A DNA stretch of 64,000 nucleotides. Origin: Peptostreptococcaceae bacterium oral taxon 113 str. W5053 (GTDB lineage Bacteria; Bacillota; Clostridia; Tissierellales; Peptoniphilaceae). Position numbers and translations under genes: made by a program. The notes under the pieces were generated by a model. It was not told the origin of the DNA. It searched no databases and saw nothing but the letters and a program-made list of their open reading frames with translations. The stretch is from contig KI259821.1 of the NCBI GenBank assembly GCA_000467935.1, positions 104,904 to 168,903 on the forward strand, given 5' to 3'. Every line of letters begins with the position of its first letter. Positions within the stretch are counted from its first letter, which is position 1. Below are positions 1 to 8,668 of the stretch, piece by piece.

Positions 1-594
1 TGGTGTGGAAATACAAAAATTCAAAAGAAAAGACAATCCAAATAAAATTACGGTTATCCATAAGCCGCCTTGAACCCCGAAAAAATGATACATCACAGTT
101 CCTATAGCCGGACTTGCTACATAAACGACTCCATCATCCACTTTCGAAAGAGATACGGCTTCACTTAACAGCTCGCCTGGAACAATCTCCGGAATAATAG
201 CATATTCTGCTGCTTGATAAAAAACTTCACTGATTTCTAAGAGTACAACCAAAACATAAATCCCCAAAAGAGTTAATTTTCCAAAAAATGTTGTCCATAT
301 GGAAAATAAAAGCATAAAGAAAATTGAAAACAACATCACTATTTTCATCATCTTTAATCGTCGAATTCGATCACCTTGCACTCCTGCCAAAGGTGTAAGA
401 AATATTCTCGGAAATACGATAATGGATAACATAGATGCAAAAATTGTCGCCGAACCCGTTTGATCCAAAACATAAAGAGATAAGACAAACTGTATCAAAT
501 TGCTTGCCGTCATAGAAAAACTAGTCGCCAACCAAAAAGACATATAACTTCGATTATGAAATAATCTCTTTAATTCTAATTTTCCTCCTTCAAT
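1..594 (-). CDS. MFS family transporter, N-terminal part (runs off the left edge)
   Basis: This is the first 198 codons of a major facilitator superfamily permease; the C-terminal half lies outside the window. The N-terminus has the usual short cytosolic arm (residues FHNRSYMSFW) before the first membrane helix. At least five hydrophobic helices follow, and the loop between TM2 and TM3 carries the family motif GDRIRRLK. The likely role is drug or metabolite efflux; the substrate cannot be told. The start is odd. The frame is closed upstream by TAG, and the only in-frame ATG lies too far inside (at TM1). A strong Shine-Dalgarno sequence, GGGGAGG, sits six bases before ATT at 592-594, so I propose a rare ATT start. 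A consensus sigma-A promoter with an overlapping palindrome lies at 701-737. Family call is confident, start less so. Confidence 0.8.
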   Translation of the reverse strand, partial: MEGGKLELKRLFHNRSYMSFWLATSFSMTASNLIQFVLSLYVLDQTGSATIFASMLSIIVFPRIFLTPLAGVQGDRIRRLKMMKIVMLFSIFFMLLFSIWTTFFGKLTLLGIYVLVVLLEISEVFYQAAEYAIIPEIVPGELLSEAVSLSKVDDGVVYVASPAIGTVMYHFFGVQGGLWITVILFGLSFLLNFCISTP

Positions 595-700
595 ATCTAT
601 CCTCCCCTTCTATGTATTTTTGAAACCTTCCTCATTAAAGTAAAAAATTTTTTCCATAATACATCGGACTATACTTAACCCTTCTTTTAGTTAGCTTTGG

Positions 701-737
701 CTTACTTTATTGTAAGTTATTTTTATTTTGATGTCAA
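701..737 (-). promoter_or_regulatory. Sigma-A promoter with palindromic operator for the MFS gene
   Basis: Minus strand: TTGACA (737-732), 17-base spacer, TACAAT (714-709). The palindrome CTTAC-6-GTAAG (701-716) covers the -10 box. A second imperfect inverted repeat, AGTAAGC and GCTAACT, follows directly towards the gene. This arrangement fits repression by a dimeric regulator, but the regulator is not identified. The transcript would have a leader of roughly 110 bases. Confidence 0.65.
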
Positions 738-932
738 TGATATTTTCTTTCAATCATTTCTCGTTTTCTATATCTCGCAGTAATCATTTCAATGTCTCGT
801 CTTTATAAGAAATTTCCGCTCTGTTTACTTCGAAGATTAATTTTATCGTATCCAGTGTTAATAGCATTATTTTTTTCTATTTTCTATATTAAGAGATTTC
901 CCATTTGACCTTTCTTCCGTTTTTAAGCAACC

Positions 933-958
933 AAAAAACAATAAAGCGTTTTGCTTTA
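933..958 (-). terminator. Rho-independent terminator after the DUF952 gene
   Basis: Stem TAAAGC (942-947) and GCTTTA (953-958), followed on the minus strand by TGTTTTTTGG. It lies about 50 bases past the stop of the DUF952 gene. Between the MFS start and this point (595-932) I see only the MFS promoter and leader and no convincing gene. Confidence 0.55.
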
Positions 959-1010
959 CTGCTTCTTGAATTGCTATACTATAAGTTATTTAGGTTAAAC
1001 AAACCGGGAT

Positions 1011-1364
1011 TTATTTATCTTCATATTTTAATAATTCCTTGTTCTTCATATAATTTCCTAGTATATCTTTTTGGAAAGGCAGCACTTGCATCACCGCACT
1101 ATTGTTAATTAAGCCATACACATGAGGATAATATCGACCACAATTATCTCCATCTTCAAATCGTACTTCTGATGTCAGCTTTTTTTCATCAATACAAACA
1201 AGCACAAATTCTTCATCTGTGCCTATAAAATTAGGTACAATTCTCCAAAACAATTCGGGGGTTGAGCAATGAATAAAACCCTCTGCTTTCAAATTTTCAT
1301 TTCCCCAAAACTCTTTTTCTTTTCGATCTTCCCATGTAGATTTTTTCATACAATGTATAATCAT
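1011..1364 (-). CDS. DUF952 family protein
   Basis: A small soluble protein of 117 residues matching the DUF952 family in its order of motifs: an N-terminal MIIHC strand, a Trp-rich segment, GFIHCS near residue 33, an acidic strand with VCIDEKKL, then YPHVYGLIN and a following AVMQVLPF. The family fold resembles ADP-ribosyltransferase-like small proteins, and its cellular role is unknown. I start at the ATG at 1364, seven bases after a GGAGG site; a GTG two codons earlier overlaps that site and is less likely. It appears monocistronic, with a TATAAT-like box upstream near 1410-1415 and a terminator downstream. There is no signal peptide or membrane segment. Family assignment is from recognised motifs; function is not inferred. 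Confidence 0.75.
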   Translation of the reverse strand: MIIHCMKKSTWEDRKEKEFWGNENLKAEGFIHCSTPELFWRIVPNFIGTDEEFVLVCIDEKKLTSEVRFEDGDNCGRYYPHVYGLINNSAVMQVLPFQKDILGNYMKNKELLKYEDK

Positions 1365-1570
1365 CGTCACACCTCCAGGAATTCTACTTTATCTCTCAAT
1401 ATTTGCCTATATTATAACAAATTGATGTTGTTAGACTTTTAAAGTCGATGTATTTCTTTATCATTTTTTAAAAATCTTTACGGCTGTCTGTTTCATTATT
1501 GATGGCAATGAACCGAACTTGCTTTTCTCTGAAATTTCATTATATACTGGGGAAAGACCCGTCATACCAA

Positions 1571-1600
1571 TAAAAAAAGATCGGAGATTTTTCCGATCCT
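1571..1600 (-). terminator. Terminator of the glucosaminidase gene
   Basis: Stem GATCGGA (1579-1585) and TCCGATC (1592-1598) with seven T on the minus-strand 3' side (1572-1578), just after the stop codon at 1609. Confidence 0.8.
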
Positions 1601-1608
1601 TAAAAATA

Positions 1609-2748
1609 TTATTTAGCTTCTTTAAATACGGGAACTCTGTATTGTAGATTCATTGGGGGTACTTTCTTCAAATCATTATAGATGGTCAACGATTGAGAAT
1701 GCGCCCAGCGAGCATCGGTTGCATATTGATGCCATGTATCCGGACCTTCCAATCTCCATTTCATGGAATATAAAGTATTTTGTTTATACGTCGGATGATT
1801 GATATATCCTTTGGAAACAAACGACGCTCCTCCCAAAATCGCATCATCTACACTAAACCATCCTTTTTCATAAGCATATGCCGCTCCATAAAAATTCGGA
1901 TTGCTATCATAAGCCCCAATACCAAATATATTATAGGTTTTATGTCCGTTGGCAATCATTTTACCTGTTGCCAATTTTGAATTTCCATTACCGGTTTCAA
2001 GCAATGCGTGAGCGACTAAGTAAATCGGATGAATATTGGCATTTTGTGCCGCTTGTTTAAAAACAGAGCCTTTGCCTGTTAGTACGCCTTTATTGATCAA
2101 CATGGAATTCAAAGCATCAACGGAAACATCCTGATAATTTAATTTCATAAACATCAACCTGCGAATGGGATCATCAATAAAATTCTTCGGATCCATATAA
2201 TATTTTACATAAGCACGATCTTCTTCATTATTGTAATCTAAAGGCACCCAATCTCCAACTGCATCGCTATAACGAGTAACTCTTCCGTTTTTTAATTGTT
2301 CTTCCACATATTCATCAAGAGTTCGGTCATAATAGTCAAATTCAACATCCTTACCTAGAACACTATAATCAATTTTTGCACGATTTTGAATGTCGATTGG
2401 AGTATTATCCTTGACTTCAATAATTTCTTCATCAAATTTTTCGTCTATAATTTGACTTTCCTCTCCATCACTTTTTTCTTTTCCAAAAGAATCTAAAATC
2501 TTCAAAACATCTGTCCGCACGTAACCTTCTCTTCCATCAACAGAAACCCTTGTCCAATCTCCATCTTGAGAAAGAACATCAATCACCGCCCCCTCTTCTA
2601 CACACATTAAAATTTTAGCAGTATCTTGCGGCTTTTCTCTTAAAAAAGTCTCTGCAATGACTGTTTCTTGTTGTGCCGCCCACACTTTCATGGGCAATAT
2701 ACAAAACAGAACAAGAAGAAACAATATTCTTTTCCACGTTTTTATCAT
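1609..2748 (-). CDS. Secreted SH3-domain N-acetylglucosaminidase (autolysin-like)
   Basis: A 379-residue exported peptidoglycan hydrolase. Residues 1-24 form a Sec signal peptide with a hydrophobic core and an AWA-like cleavage end. A bacterial SH3 domain follows (about 27-85, with FLREKP and GYVRTDVL), then a linker of about 100 residues rich in Glu and Asp. A C-terminal glucosaminidase domain (GH73/LytG-like, about 205-365) carries the catalytic-type segment HALLETGNGNSKLATG and the conserved NIFGIGAYD. The likely reaction is endo-cleavage of the glycan between GlcNAc and MurNAc, with the SH3 domain binding peptide stems. The ATG follows AAGGAGG at a good distance. It is monocistronic with its own terminator. 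The exact cleavage specificity is not provable from sequence. Confidence 0.88.
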   Translation of the reverse strand: MIKTWKRILFLLVLFCILPMKVWAAQQETVIAETFLREKPQDTAKILMCVEEGAVIDVLSQDGDWTRVSVDGREGYVRTDVLKILDSFGKEKSDGEESQIIDEKFDEEIIEVKDNTPIDIQNRAKIDYSVLGKDVEFDYYDRTLDEYVEEQLKNGRVTRYSDAVGDWVPLDYNNEEDRAYVKYYMDPKNFIDDPIRRLMFMKLNYQDVSVDALNSMLINKGVLTGKGSVFKQAAQNANIHPIYLVAHALLETGNGNSKLATGKMIANGHKTYNIFGIGAYDSNPNFYGAAYAYEKGWFSVDDAILGGASFVSKGYINHPTYKQNTLYSMKWRLEGPDTWHQYATDARWAHSQSLTIYNDLKKVPPMNLQYRVPVFKEAK

Positions 2749-2827
2749 ATAAAATCCTCCTTAAAAAGCTTGCTTCTCATGTTTCAAGGTCAGTTTATCA
2801 TAATCGTAACTAATTTACAACTTTTTG

Positions 2828-5665
2828 TTATTTTTTTGTAACCTTTGTCAGTTCTAACGCGCTTTTTAAAAATTGACCTGTATACGATTGTTCGATTTTT
2901 ACAAGTTCTTCCGGAGTACCTTGAGCAATGATTTGCCCTCCCCCATCTCCACCTTCCGGTCCTAAGTCAATGATATAATCCGCTGTTTTGATAACATCCA
3001 AATTATGTTCAATAACTACCATGGTATTGCCTTGCTCTACCAATTGATTGAGTACCGAAATCAACTTGGAAATATCTTCCGTATGAAGACCGGTTGTCGG
3101 CTCGTCCAAAATATAAAGAGTTTTTCCCGTTGAACGTTTACTCAGTTCAGTAGCCAGCTTCACTCTCTGTGCTTCACCTCCGGATAATTCCGTAGAAGAT
3201 TGCCCTAATCGTATATAGCCCAATCCAACCTGTTTTAATGTTTCCAATTTCTTTCGAATCCCGGGTAATGCATCAAAGAATTGTACAGCTTCTTCTACAG
3301 TCATTTCTAATACTTCACTAATGGTTTTCCCTTTGTATTTGATCTGCAAAGTCTCTCGATTATATCGTTGGCCTTTACAAACTTCACAGGGAACATAAAC
3401 GTCCGGCAAAAAATGCATTTCAACTTTAATAATGCCGTCTCCCCTGCAAGTTTCACATCGACCCCCTTTAACATTAAAGCTGAATCTACCTTTCTTGTAT
3501 CCTCTCATTTTTGATTCGGGAACTTGAGCAAACAAATCCCTAATCTGATCGAATACGCCTGTATATGTTGCCGGATTGGATCTTGGCGTTCTGCCGATTG
3601 GCGACTGATCAATTTCAATCACTTTATCAATTTGTTCCAAACCGATGATTTTTTCATATCCTCCAACACGACATTTCGAATGGTGTAATCTACGTGCCAA
3701 AGCCGGATAAAGAACTCCATCGACCAAACTGCTTTTCCCCGAACCGGAAACTCCGGTCACACAATTAAATACACCCAGCGGAATTTTTACATTGACATTT
3801 TTCAAATTATTCTCCGAAACTCCAATCAGTGCAATTTCACCTTTGGGTTTTCTTCTTTCTGCCGGCAAATCAATCTTTTTCTTCCCCGAAAGATATTGAC
3901 CTGTAATAGACTCTTGTGAACTTATTAAGTCTTCAATGCTGCCTTGAGCGACCACTTCTCCCCCATGGACTCCCGCCCCCGGACCGATATCTACCAAATA
4001 ATCCGCTTCCCGCATTGTATCTTCGTCATGTTCGACGACAATCAAAGTATTTCCCATATCGGTCAAATGGCGAAGTGTTTTGATTAACATGGCATTGTCT
4101 CTTTGATGAAGACCGATACTGGGTTCATCCAAGACATAAACAACACCCACAAGACCGGAACCGATTTGCGTTGCCAAACGAATTCTTTGCGCTTCTCCTC
4201 CGGATAATGTCGCAGCCATTCTGGATAATGTCAAATAGTTTAATCCAACATTATCCAAAAAACGTAAACGTTCGATAATTTCTTTTAAAACCAGTCGTCC
4301 GATTAATTCTTGAACTTTGGTTAATTTTAGATTTTCAAACCAGTTTAATGCTTGTTTTATAGACATATCCGTAATTTGCGCAATATTTTGATCGCATATT
4401 TTGATTGATAAAACTTCCGACTTCAATCTTGTGCCGTGACAGCCGTTACAAATCCTCTCGGTCATATAATCTTCCAGCTTATCCCTCACATACTCTGAAC
4501 TGCTGTTTTCATATCTGGAAGTTAAATTTTCGATAATTCCTTCAAACTTTCGTTCAAAATAACGATTATCACTAAAATAGCTATCTGCTTTAAATCGAAT
4601 AGGTGTTTTCGTCCCGTATAATAGTTCATCAAAAAATTTTTTTGGAGCCTCTTTTAAAGGTTGACTTACAGAAAAACCGTTTTTTTCTGCCAATGCTTTA
4701 AATAATTCATAATAATATGTCCCCTGTTTCGCACTGGAATAAGGGTCAATTCCTCCCTCTTCAATAGATAAGTCCATATTCGGAAATAACAGATCCGAAT
4801 CAATAGACTTATGAAATCCCAGTCCGTTGCAATCCGGGCACATGCCAAATGGGCTGTTGAATGAAAACATTCGAGGCGTAATCTCTTCCAATGCGATATG
4901 TTGATTTGGGCAAGTTAATTTTTGATTAAATAACAAAATTTCTTTTCCGATGATGTCAACTTTTGCTATCCCATCAGCCAAAACTAATGCACTCTCCAAT
5001 GAACCTGCCAATCGAGAACCTAAATTTTTTCGAATAATCAAACGATCAACCACTACATCCAACGAATGTTTTTTATTCTTATCCAATTCAATTTTTTCAC
5101 TAAGTTCAACCGTTTCTTCGTCGATGACCATACGAAGATAACCTTCTTTTCGAATGGAATCGATTAATTTTACATGACTTCCCTTTTTCCCCCGAATAAT
5201 TGGAGCAAGAATTCTAATTTTGGTTCCTTCCGGCAAAGACATGACTTGATCGACCATTTGGTCAATGCTCTGAGATTGAATTTTTTCCCCACAAATCGGA
5301 CAATAAGCCTCTCCTATTTTTGAAAACAATAGTCTTAGATAGTCATAAATCTCCGTTACCGTCCCCACTGTAGAACGAGGATTCCGACTTGTCGTTTTTT
5401 GATCGATAGAAATGGATGGAGATAGTCCTGCAATATATTCCACATCCGGTTTATCCATTTGCCCTAAAAATTGTCTGGCATAACTGGATAAAGACTCCAC
5501 ATAACGCCTCTGCCCTTCTGCATAAATGGTATCAAATGCCAAAGAAGATTTCCCTGATCCGCTTAAGCCTGTAAAAACAATAAATTTATTTCGCGGCAAA
5601 GTCAAATCTATATCTTTTAAATTGTTTACTTTTGCCCCTTTAATGACAATTTGCTCCTCTGTCAA
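2828..5665 (-). CDS. uvrA: Excinuclease ABC subunit A
   Basis: A full-length UvrA of 945 residues, the damage-sensing ATPase dimer of nucleotide excision repair, which loads UvrB on lesions. It has two ABC ATPase modules. The first has Walker A GLSGSGKSS near residue 32 and signature LSGGEAQRIRLA. The second has GVSGSGKSS, then LSGGEAQRVKLA and a Walker B ending in DEPTTGLH. Zinc-binding cysteine pairs are visible at CPICGEK, CPDCNG and in the second module (CETCRG and CEVCKG). The ATG overlaps the uvrB stop by four bases, so the two are translationally coupled and share the LexA-boxed promoter upstream of uvrB. No irregularity seen. Confidence 0.98.
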   Translation of the reverse strand: MTEEQIVIKGAKVNNLKDIDLTLPRNKFIVFTGLSGSGKSSLAFDTIYAEGQRRYVESLSSYARQFLGQMDKPDVEYIAGLSPSISIDQKTTSRNPRSTVGTVTEIYDYLRLLFSKIGEAYCPICGEKIQSQSIDQMVDQVMSLPEGTKIRILAPIIRGKKGSHVKLIDSIRKEGYLRMVIDEETVELSEKIELDKNKKHSLDVVVDRLIIRKNLGSRLAGSLESALVLADGIAKVDIIGKEILLFNQKLTCPNQHIALEEITPRMFSFNSPFGMCPDCNGLGFHKSIDSDLLFPNMDLSIEEGGIDPYSSAKQGTYYYELFKALAEKNGFSVSQPLKEAPKKFFDELLYGTKTPIRFKADSYFSDNRYFERKFEGIIENLTSRYENSSSEYVRDKLEDYMTERICNGCHGTRLKSEVLSIKICDQNIAQITDMSIKQALNWFENLKLTKVQELIGRLVLKEIIERLRFLDNVGLNYLTLSRMAATLSGGEAQRIRLATQIGSGLVGVVYVLDEPSIGLHQRDNAMLIKTLRHLTDMGNTLIVVEHDEDTMREADYLVDIGPGAGVHGGEVVAQGSIEDLISSQESITGQYLSGKKKIDLPAERRKPKGEIALIGVSENNLKNVNVKIPLGVFNCVTGVSGSGKSSLVDGVLYPALARRLHHSKCRVGGYEKIIGLEQIDKVIEIDQSPIGRTPRSNPATYTGVFDQIRDLFAQVPESKMRGYKKGRFSFNVKGGRCETCRGDGIIKVEMHFLPDVYVPCEVCKGQRYNRETLQIKYKGKTISEVLEMTVEEAVQFFDALPGIRKKLETLKQVGLGYIRLGQSSTELSGGEAQRVKLATELSKRSTGKTLYILDEPTTGLHTEDISKLISVLNQLVEQGNTMVVIEHNLDVIKTADYIIDLGPEGGDGGGQIIAQGTPEELVKIEQSYTGQFLKSALELTKVTKK

Positions 5666-7632
5666 AATTCTTCCTCCAATCCATAATCTTTCCTGATTTT
5701 TCGTATTTCATCTCGAAGTATTGCAGCTCGCTCAAAATCTAAACTTTCTGCCGCTATACGCATAACCGACTCCATATTTACCAAAATATCCTTGATTTCA
5801 AAGTAGCTTAACTCTTCCTTAGAAGATTTTTCAGCCACATGCGTCACTCGTACAATATTTCGTATTTCTTTCTCAATCGTTTTCGGAACGATATGATGTT
5901 TTTTATTATATTCTTCCTGTATTTTTCTTCGACGGGAAGTCTCCTTCATGGTCAACTCCATCGACTTTGTCATCTCATCCGCATAAAATATAACTCTTCC
6001 GTTGGCATTTCGAGCCGCCCTGCCCACGGTTTGGATTAAGGAAGTTTCACTGCGCAAAAAACCCTCCTTGTCCGCATCCAAAATTGCAATCAAAGATACC
6101 TCCGGCAAGTCCAAACCTTCTCTTAAAAGGTTAATCCCAACCAATACATCATATTTTCCCATACGAAGATCTCGAATGATCTCCATCCGCTCAATGGTAT
6201 CGATATCCGAATGAAGGTAAGTTACTTTGATGCCTTTATCTTCCAAATATTTGGTCAAATCTTCCGCCATTTTTTTCGTCAAAGTGGTAATCAGAACTCT
6301 TTCCTTTTCCCTCACATTGTTTTGAATTTCGTCTAATAAATCGTCAATCTGGTATTTTGTAGGACGAATCTCAATTAGCGGATCTAACAATCCTGTCGGT
6401 CGAATTAATTGTTCTACCAACTGTTCTTCCTTCTCTTTTTCATAAGGTCCCGGAGTTGCGGAAATATATAAAATTTGATTCACTAAACTTTCAAATTCCG
6501 GAAAAAACAACGGTCGATTATCTAAAGCGCTAGGCAACCGAAAACCATATTCCACCAAAGTCTCTTTCCGTGCCTTATCTCCTGCGCTCATCCCTCGAAT
6601 TTGAGGAATAGTTACATGGGACTCATCAATCATAAGCAAAAAATCTTTCGGGAAGTAATCAATTAATGTATACGGTCTGGAGCCCGGCTCACGTCCACTT
6701 AAATGCCGACTGTAATTCTCAATTCCGGAGCAAAATCCCATTTCCGCCATCATTTCTAAATCATACTTTGTTCGCTGTTCTAAACGTTGTGCTTCCACTA
6801 ATTTGTTCTGATTGGATAATTCTTTCAGTTGATGTTGAAGCTCCAGTTTAATTGTGCCGATTGCACGTTCGATTTTCTTTTCCGTTGTGGCAAAATGGCT
6901 GGCAGGAAAAATTGCAGCATGATCCATGGTTCCGATAATCTTTCCCGTTAATGCATCCATCATGGAAATTCGATCAATTTCATCACCAAAAAATTCTACA
7001 CGAATACTGTTTTCCGATTCTGAAGCCGGAAAAATCTCCAATACATCTCCTCTTACACGAAATGTACCTCGAATGAAATTGATATCATTACGCACATATT
7101 GAATATCTACCAATTGTCTAATGATATCATCCCGATCACGCATCATTCCCGGTCGCAGGGAAACCATTAATTCCTGATAGTCCACCGGATCACCTAAGCC
7201 GTAAATGCAAGATACGGAAGCCACAATAATCACATCTCTTCTCTCAAACAAAGCAGCAGTCGCCGAGTGTCTAAGCTTGTCGATTTCATCATTAATTGAA
7301 CTGTCTTTTTCAATATAGGTATCCGATTGGGGTACATAAGCTTCCGGTTGATAATAGTCATAGTAAGATACAAAATACTCCACTGCATTTTCCGGAAAAA
7401 ACTCTTTAAATTCACTAACCAACTGATAAGCTAAAGTTTTATTGTGGGCAATAACTAAAGTTGGACGATTAATCTGAGCAATAATATTCGCCATCGTAAA
7501 AGTCTTTCCTGAACCGGTTACTCCCTGCAAAGTTTGATGCTTATATCCTTTTTTAATACCGTTCACCAAGTCGGCAATTGCTTGGGGCTGATCCCCGGTA
7601 GGTTTAAAATTTGAATGTAATTTAAAATCCAT
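5662..7632 (-). CDS. uvrB: Excinuclease ABC subunit B
   Basis: UvrB of 656 residues, the DNA-unwinding helicase-like subunit that verifies damage and recruits UvrC. Walker A GVTGSGKTF lies at residues 38-46, the beta-hairpin motif with YDYYQPEAYVPQ near 92-104, and helicase motifs DESHV and QTVGRAARN further on. The C-terminal UVR/UvrC-binding coiled coil includes LDFERAAILRDEI (about 635-648). It is first in an operon with uvrA (stop/start overlap). Directly upstream lies a consensus sigma-A promoter and a GAAC-N4-GTTC LexA box, so SOS control is very likely. Confidence 0.98.
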   Translation of the reverse strand: MDFKLHSNFKPTGDQPQAIADLVNGIKKGYKHQTLQGVTGSGKTFTMANIIAQINRPTLVIAHNKTLAYQLVSEFKEFFPENAVEYFVSYYDYYQPEAYVPQSDTYIEKDSSINDEIDKLRHSATAALFERRDVIIVASVSCIYGLGDPVDYQELMVSLRPGMMRDRDDIIRQLVDIQYVRNDINFIRGTFRVRGDVLEIFPASESENSIRVEFFGDEIDRISMMDALTGKIIGTMDHAAIFPASHFATTEKKIERAIGTIKLELQHQLKELSNQNKLVEAQRLEQRTKYDLEMMAEMGFCSGIENYSRHLSGREPGSRPYTLIDYFPKDFLLMIDESHVTIPQIRGMSAGDKARKETLVEYGFRLPSALDNRPLFFPEFESLVNQILYISATPGPYEKEKEEQLVEQLIRPTGLLDPLIEIRPTKYQIDDLLDEIQNNVREKERVLITTLTKKMAEDLTKYLEDKGIKVTYLHSDIDTIERMEIIRDLRMGKYDVLVGINLLREGLDLPEVSLIAILDADKEGFLRSETSLIQTVGRAARNANGRVIFYADEMTKSMELTMKETSRRRKIQEEYNKKHHIVPKTIEKEIRNIVRVTHVAEKSSKEELSYFEIKDILVNMESVMRIAAESLDFERAAILRDEIRKIRKDYGLEEEF

Positions 7633-7646
7633 AAAAAACTCCTATC

Positions 7647-7694
7647 TGAACTTTTGTTCGATTTTATTATAATACGATTTAAAATCATGGTCAA
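7647..7694 (-). promoter_or_regulatory. uvrBA promoter with LexA (SOS) box
   Basis: Minus strand: TTGACC (7694-7689), 17-base spacer, TATAAT (7671-7666). The Gram-positive LexA/DinR operator GAAC-TTTT-GTTC lies at 7648-7659 around the expected transcription start, where repressor binding would block initiation. The half-sites match the Bacillus/Clostridium consensus exactly. Confidence 0.85.
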
Positions 7695-7766
7695 AGCCTT
7701 GACCTTAAATCTTTGTTTTTTTTCAATTTGTGATATAATAAAATCATCTAAAAAAAGGGGTGTCCC

Positions 7767-8303
7767 ATGAGTAAATTAATTAAAGCTTGGAGCTTTTATT
7801 CCGAATTATTAAAAACGTACAATTCTTCATTGATATTGCTACCTATCATGACCTTAATCGGTTTTGTCTTAGTTTACTTGGTTTACCGTGTCACCGGTCG
7901 AAGAAAATTTTATAAATATCTTCCCGGTTTGATTTTTTCCTCTGTTGGATTATTTTTCTTATTGACAGGGCTGTCTACTATAGTTACCCCAAAAGGTCTC
8001 GATTCCATCTGGAATTTTTGTGTTTACTTTGTGGCAGGTTTTAATTCATTACTTTTTGCTTGGATGCTTGGAATTTTCAACAAAAAAAAGAAAATTAAAT
8101 TAATTGAACCGGAAGATATGTCTGAAATGGAAGAAATTAAAGACGATGTTATAAAAGATGATGCTATAGAAGAAGAAATTAAGGAAGATATTGCTTCTCC
8201 GGAGGAACTCTATCAAAAAACTTCTTCTAAACTCTCAGAAACGGATGAACTGAATCAAACCAAAACCATTCCGAAAATTGACGAAAAAATTTTTCATGAA
8301 TAA
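7767..8303 (+). CDS. Small membrane protein of unknown function with acidic tail
   Basis: A 178-residue protein I do not recognise. Three hydrophobic segments are visible at about residues 22-42, 52-73 and 83-105, followed by a KKKKIK stop-transfer cluster and a cytosolic tail (about 112-178) dominated by Glu, Asp, Ile and Lys. Start ATG follows GGGG with a short spacing. A TATAAT at 7734-7739 gives a plausible promoter that is divergent from uvrBA. It has its own strong terminator and so seems monocistronic. The tail looks disordered or coiled and could recruit a partner, but this is inference. No enzyme motif is present. Confidence 0.7.
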   Translation: MSKLIKAWSFYSELLKTYNSSLILLPIMTLIGFVLVYLVYRVTGRRKFYKYLPGLIFSSVGLFFLLTGLSTIVTPKGLDSIWNFCVYFVAGFNSLLFAWMLGIFNKKKKIKLIEPEDMSEMEEIKDDVIKDDAIEEEIKEDIASPEELYQKTSSKLSETDELNQTKTIPKIDEKIFHE

Positions 8304-8329
8304 AAAAAGAGGTCGACCCCTCTTTTTTT
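8302..8329 (+). terminator. Terminator after the small membrane protein gene
   Basis: A-rich stem AGAGG (8308-8312) paired with CCTCT (8319-8323) around a TCGA core, followed by eight T. The complementary A tract makes it potentially bidirectional. Confidence 0.8.
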
Positions 8330-8373
8330 TATTACAAAATTTTCTGATTATTACATCTCTCATATTTTATAAG

Positions 8374-8404
8374 AAAAGCTGCAGAATAATATTACTCTGC
8401 AGCT
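8374..8404 (-). terminator. Terminator of tRNA-Lys
   Basis: Perfect nine-base stem AGCTGCAGA (8377-8385) and TCTGCAGCT (8396-8404), with TTTT following on the minus strand. It lies four bases past the encoded CCA of the tRNA. Confidence 0.85.
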
Positions 8405-8407
8405 TTT

Positions 8408-8483
8408 TGGTGCATCTTCAGGGACTCGAACCCTGGACCCACTGATTAAGAGTCAGTTGCTCTACCAACTGAGCTAAAGATGC
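8408..8483 (-). tRNA. tRNA-Lys (anticodon CTT)
   Basis: A complete cloverleaf is readable on the minus strand. The acceptor stem GCATCTT pairs with AAGATGC, with discriminator A at 8411 and a genomically encoded CCA (8410-8408). The D arm contains AGCTCAGTTGGTAGAGC. The anticodon stem ACTGA/TCAGT encloses the loop with CTT, which reads AAG lysine codons, and the T arm has the GTTCGAGTC core. It is a single tRNA transcribed from a perfect TTGACA-17-TATAAT promoter and closed by a strong terminator. Confidence 0.97.
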
Positions 8484-8503
8484 ATGAACTATTAACACTA
8501 CAC

Positions 8504-8532
8504 ATTATACACACCTATTTTACTATTGTCAA
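8504..8532 (-). promoter_or_regulatory. Consensus promoter of tRNA-Lys
   Basis: Minus strand: TTGACA (8532-8527), 17 bases, TATAAT (8509-8504), a perfect sigma-A match, 20 bases before the tRNA 5' end. Confidence 0.9.
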
Positions 8533-8602
8533 AGCTTTTTTATGAAAAAACAAATGAATTTTCTTCTCTGTTAAAGTTCCAATATCTCTTAACCTTCTTT
8601 GC

Positions 8603-8631
8603 TTGACTAATCTAAAAAAAGCAAGTAGAAT
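8603..8631 (+). promoter_or_regulatory. brnQ promoter
   Basis: TTGACT (8603-8608), 17-base spacer, TAGAAT (8626-8631). Its position shows that the in-frame TTG at 8603 is a -35 box and not a start codon, so brnQ starts downstream at 8669. Confidence 0.8.
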
Positions 8632-8668
8632 GAATGCAATTATTAATTATAAACAAAGGAGATTATTT

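Noticed and set aside
905..1108. Plus-strand 67-codon frame
   Set aside because: It overlaps the DUF952 gene and its terminator on the other strand, has no RBS, and its product resembles only low-complexity AT-rich translation.
8603..8668. N-terminal extension of BrnQ from a TTG
   Set aside because: The TTG is the -35 box of a consensus promoter and no RBS precedes it; the ATG at 8669 has a good RBS.
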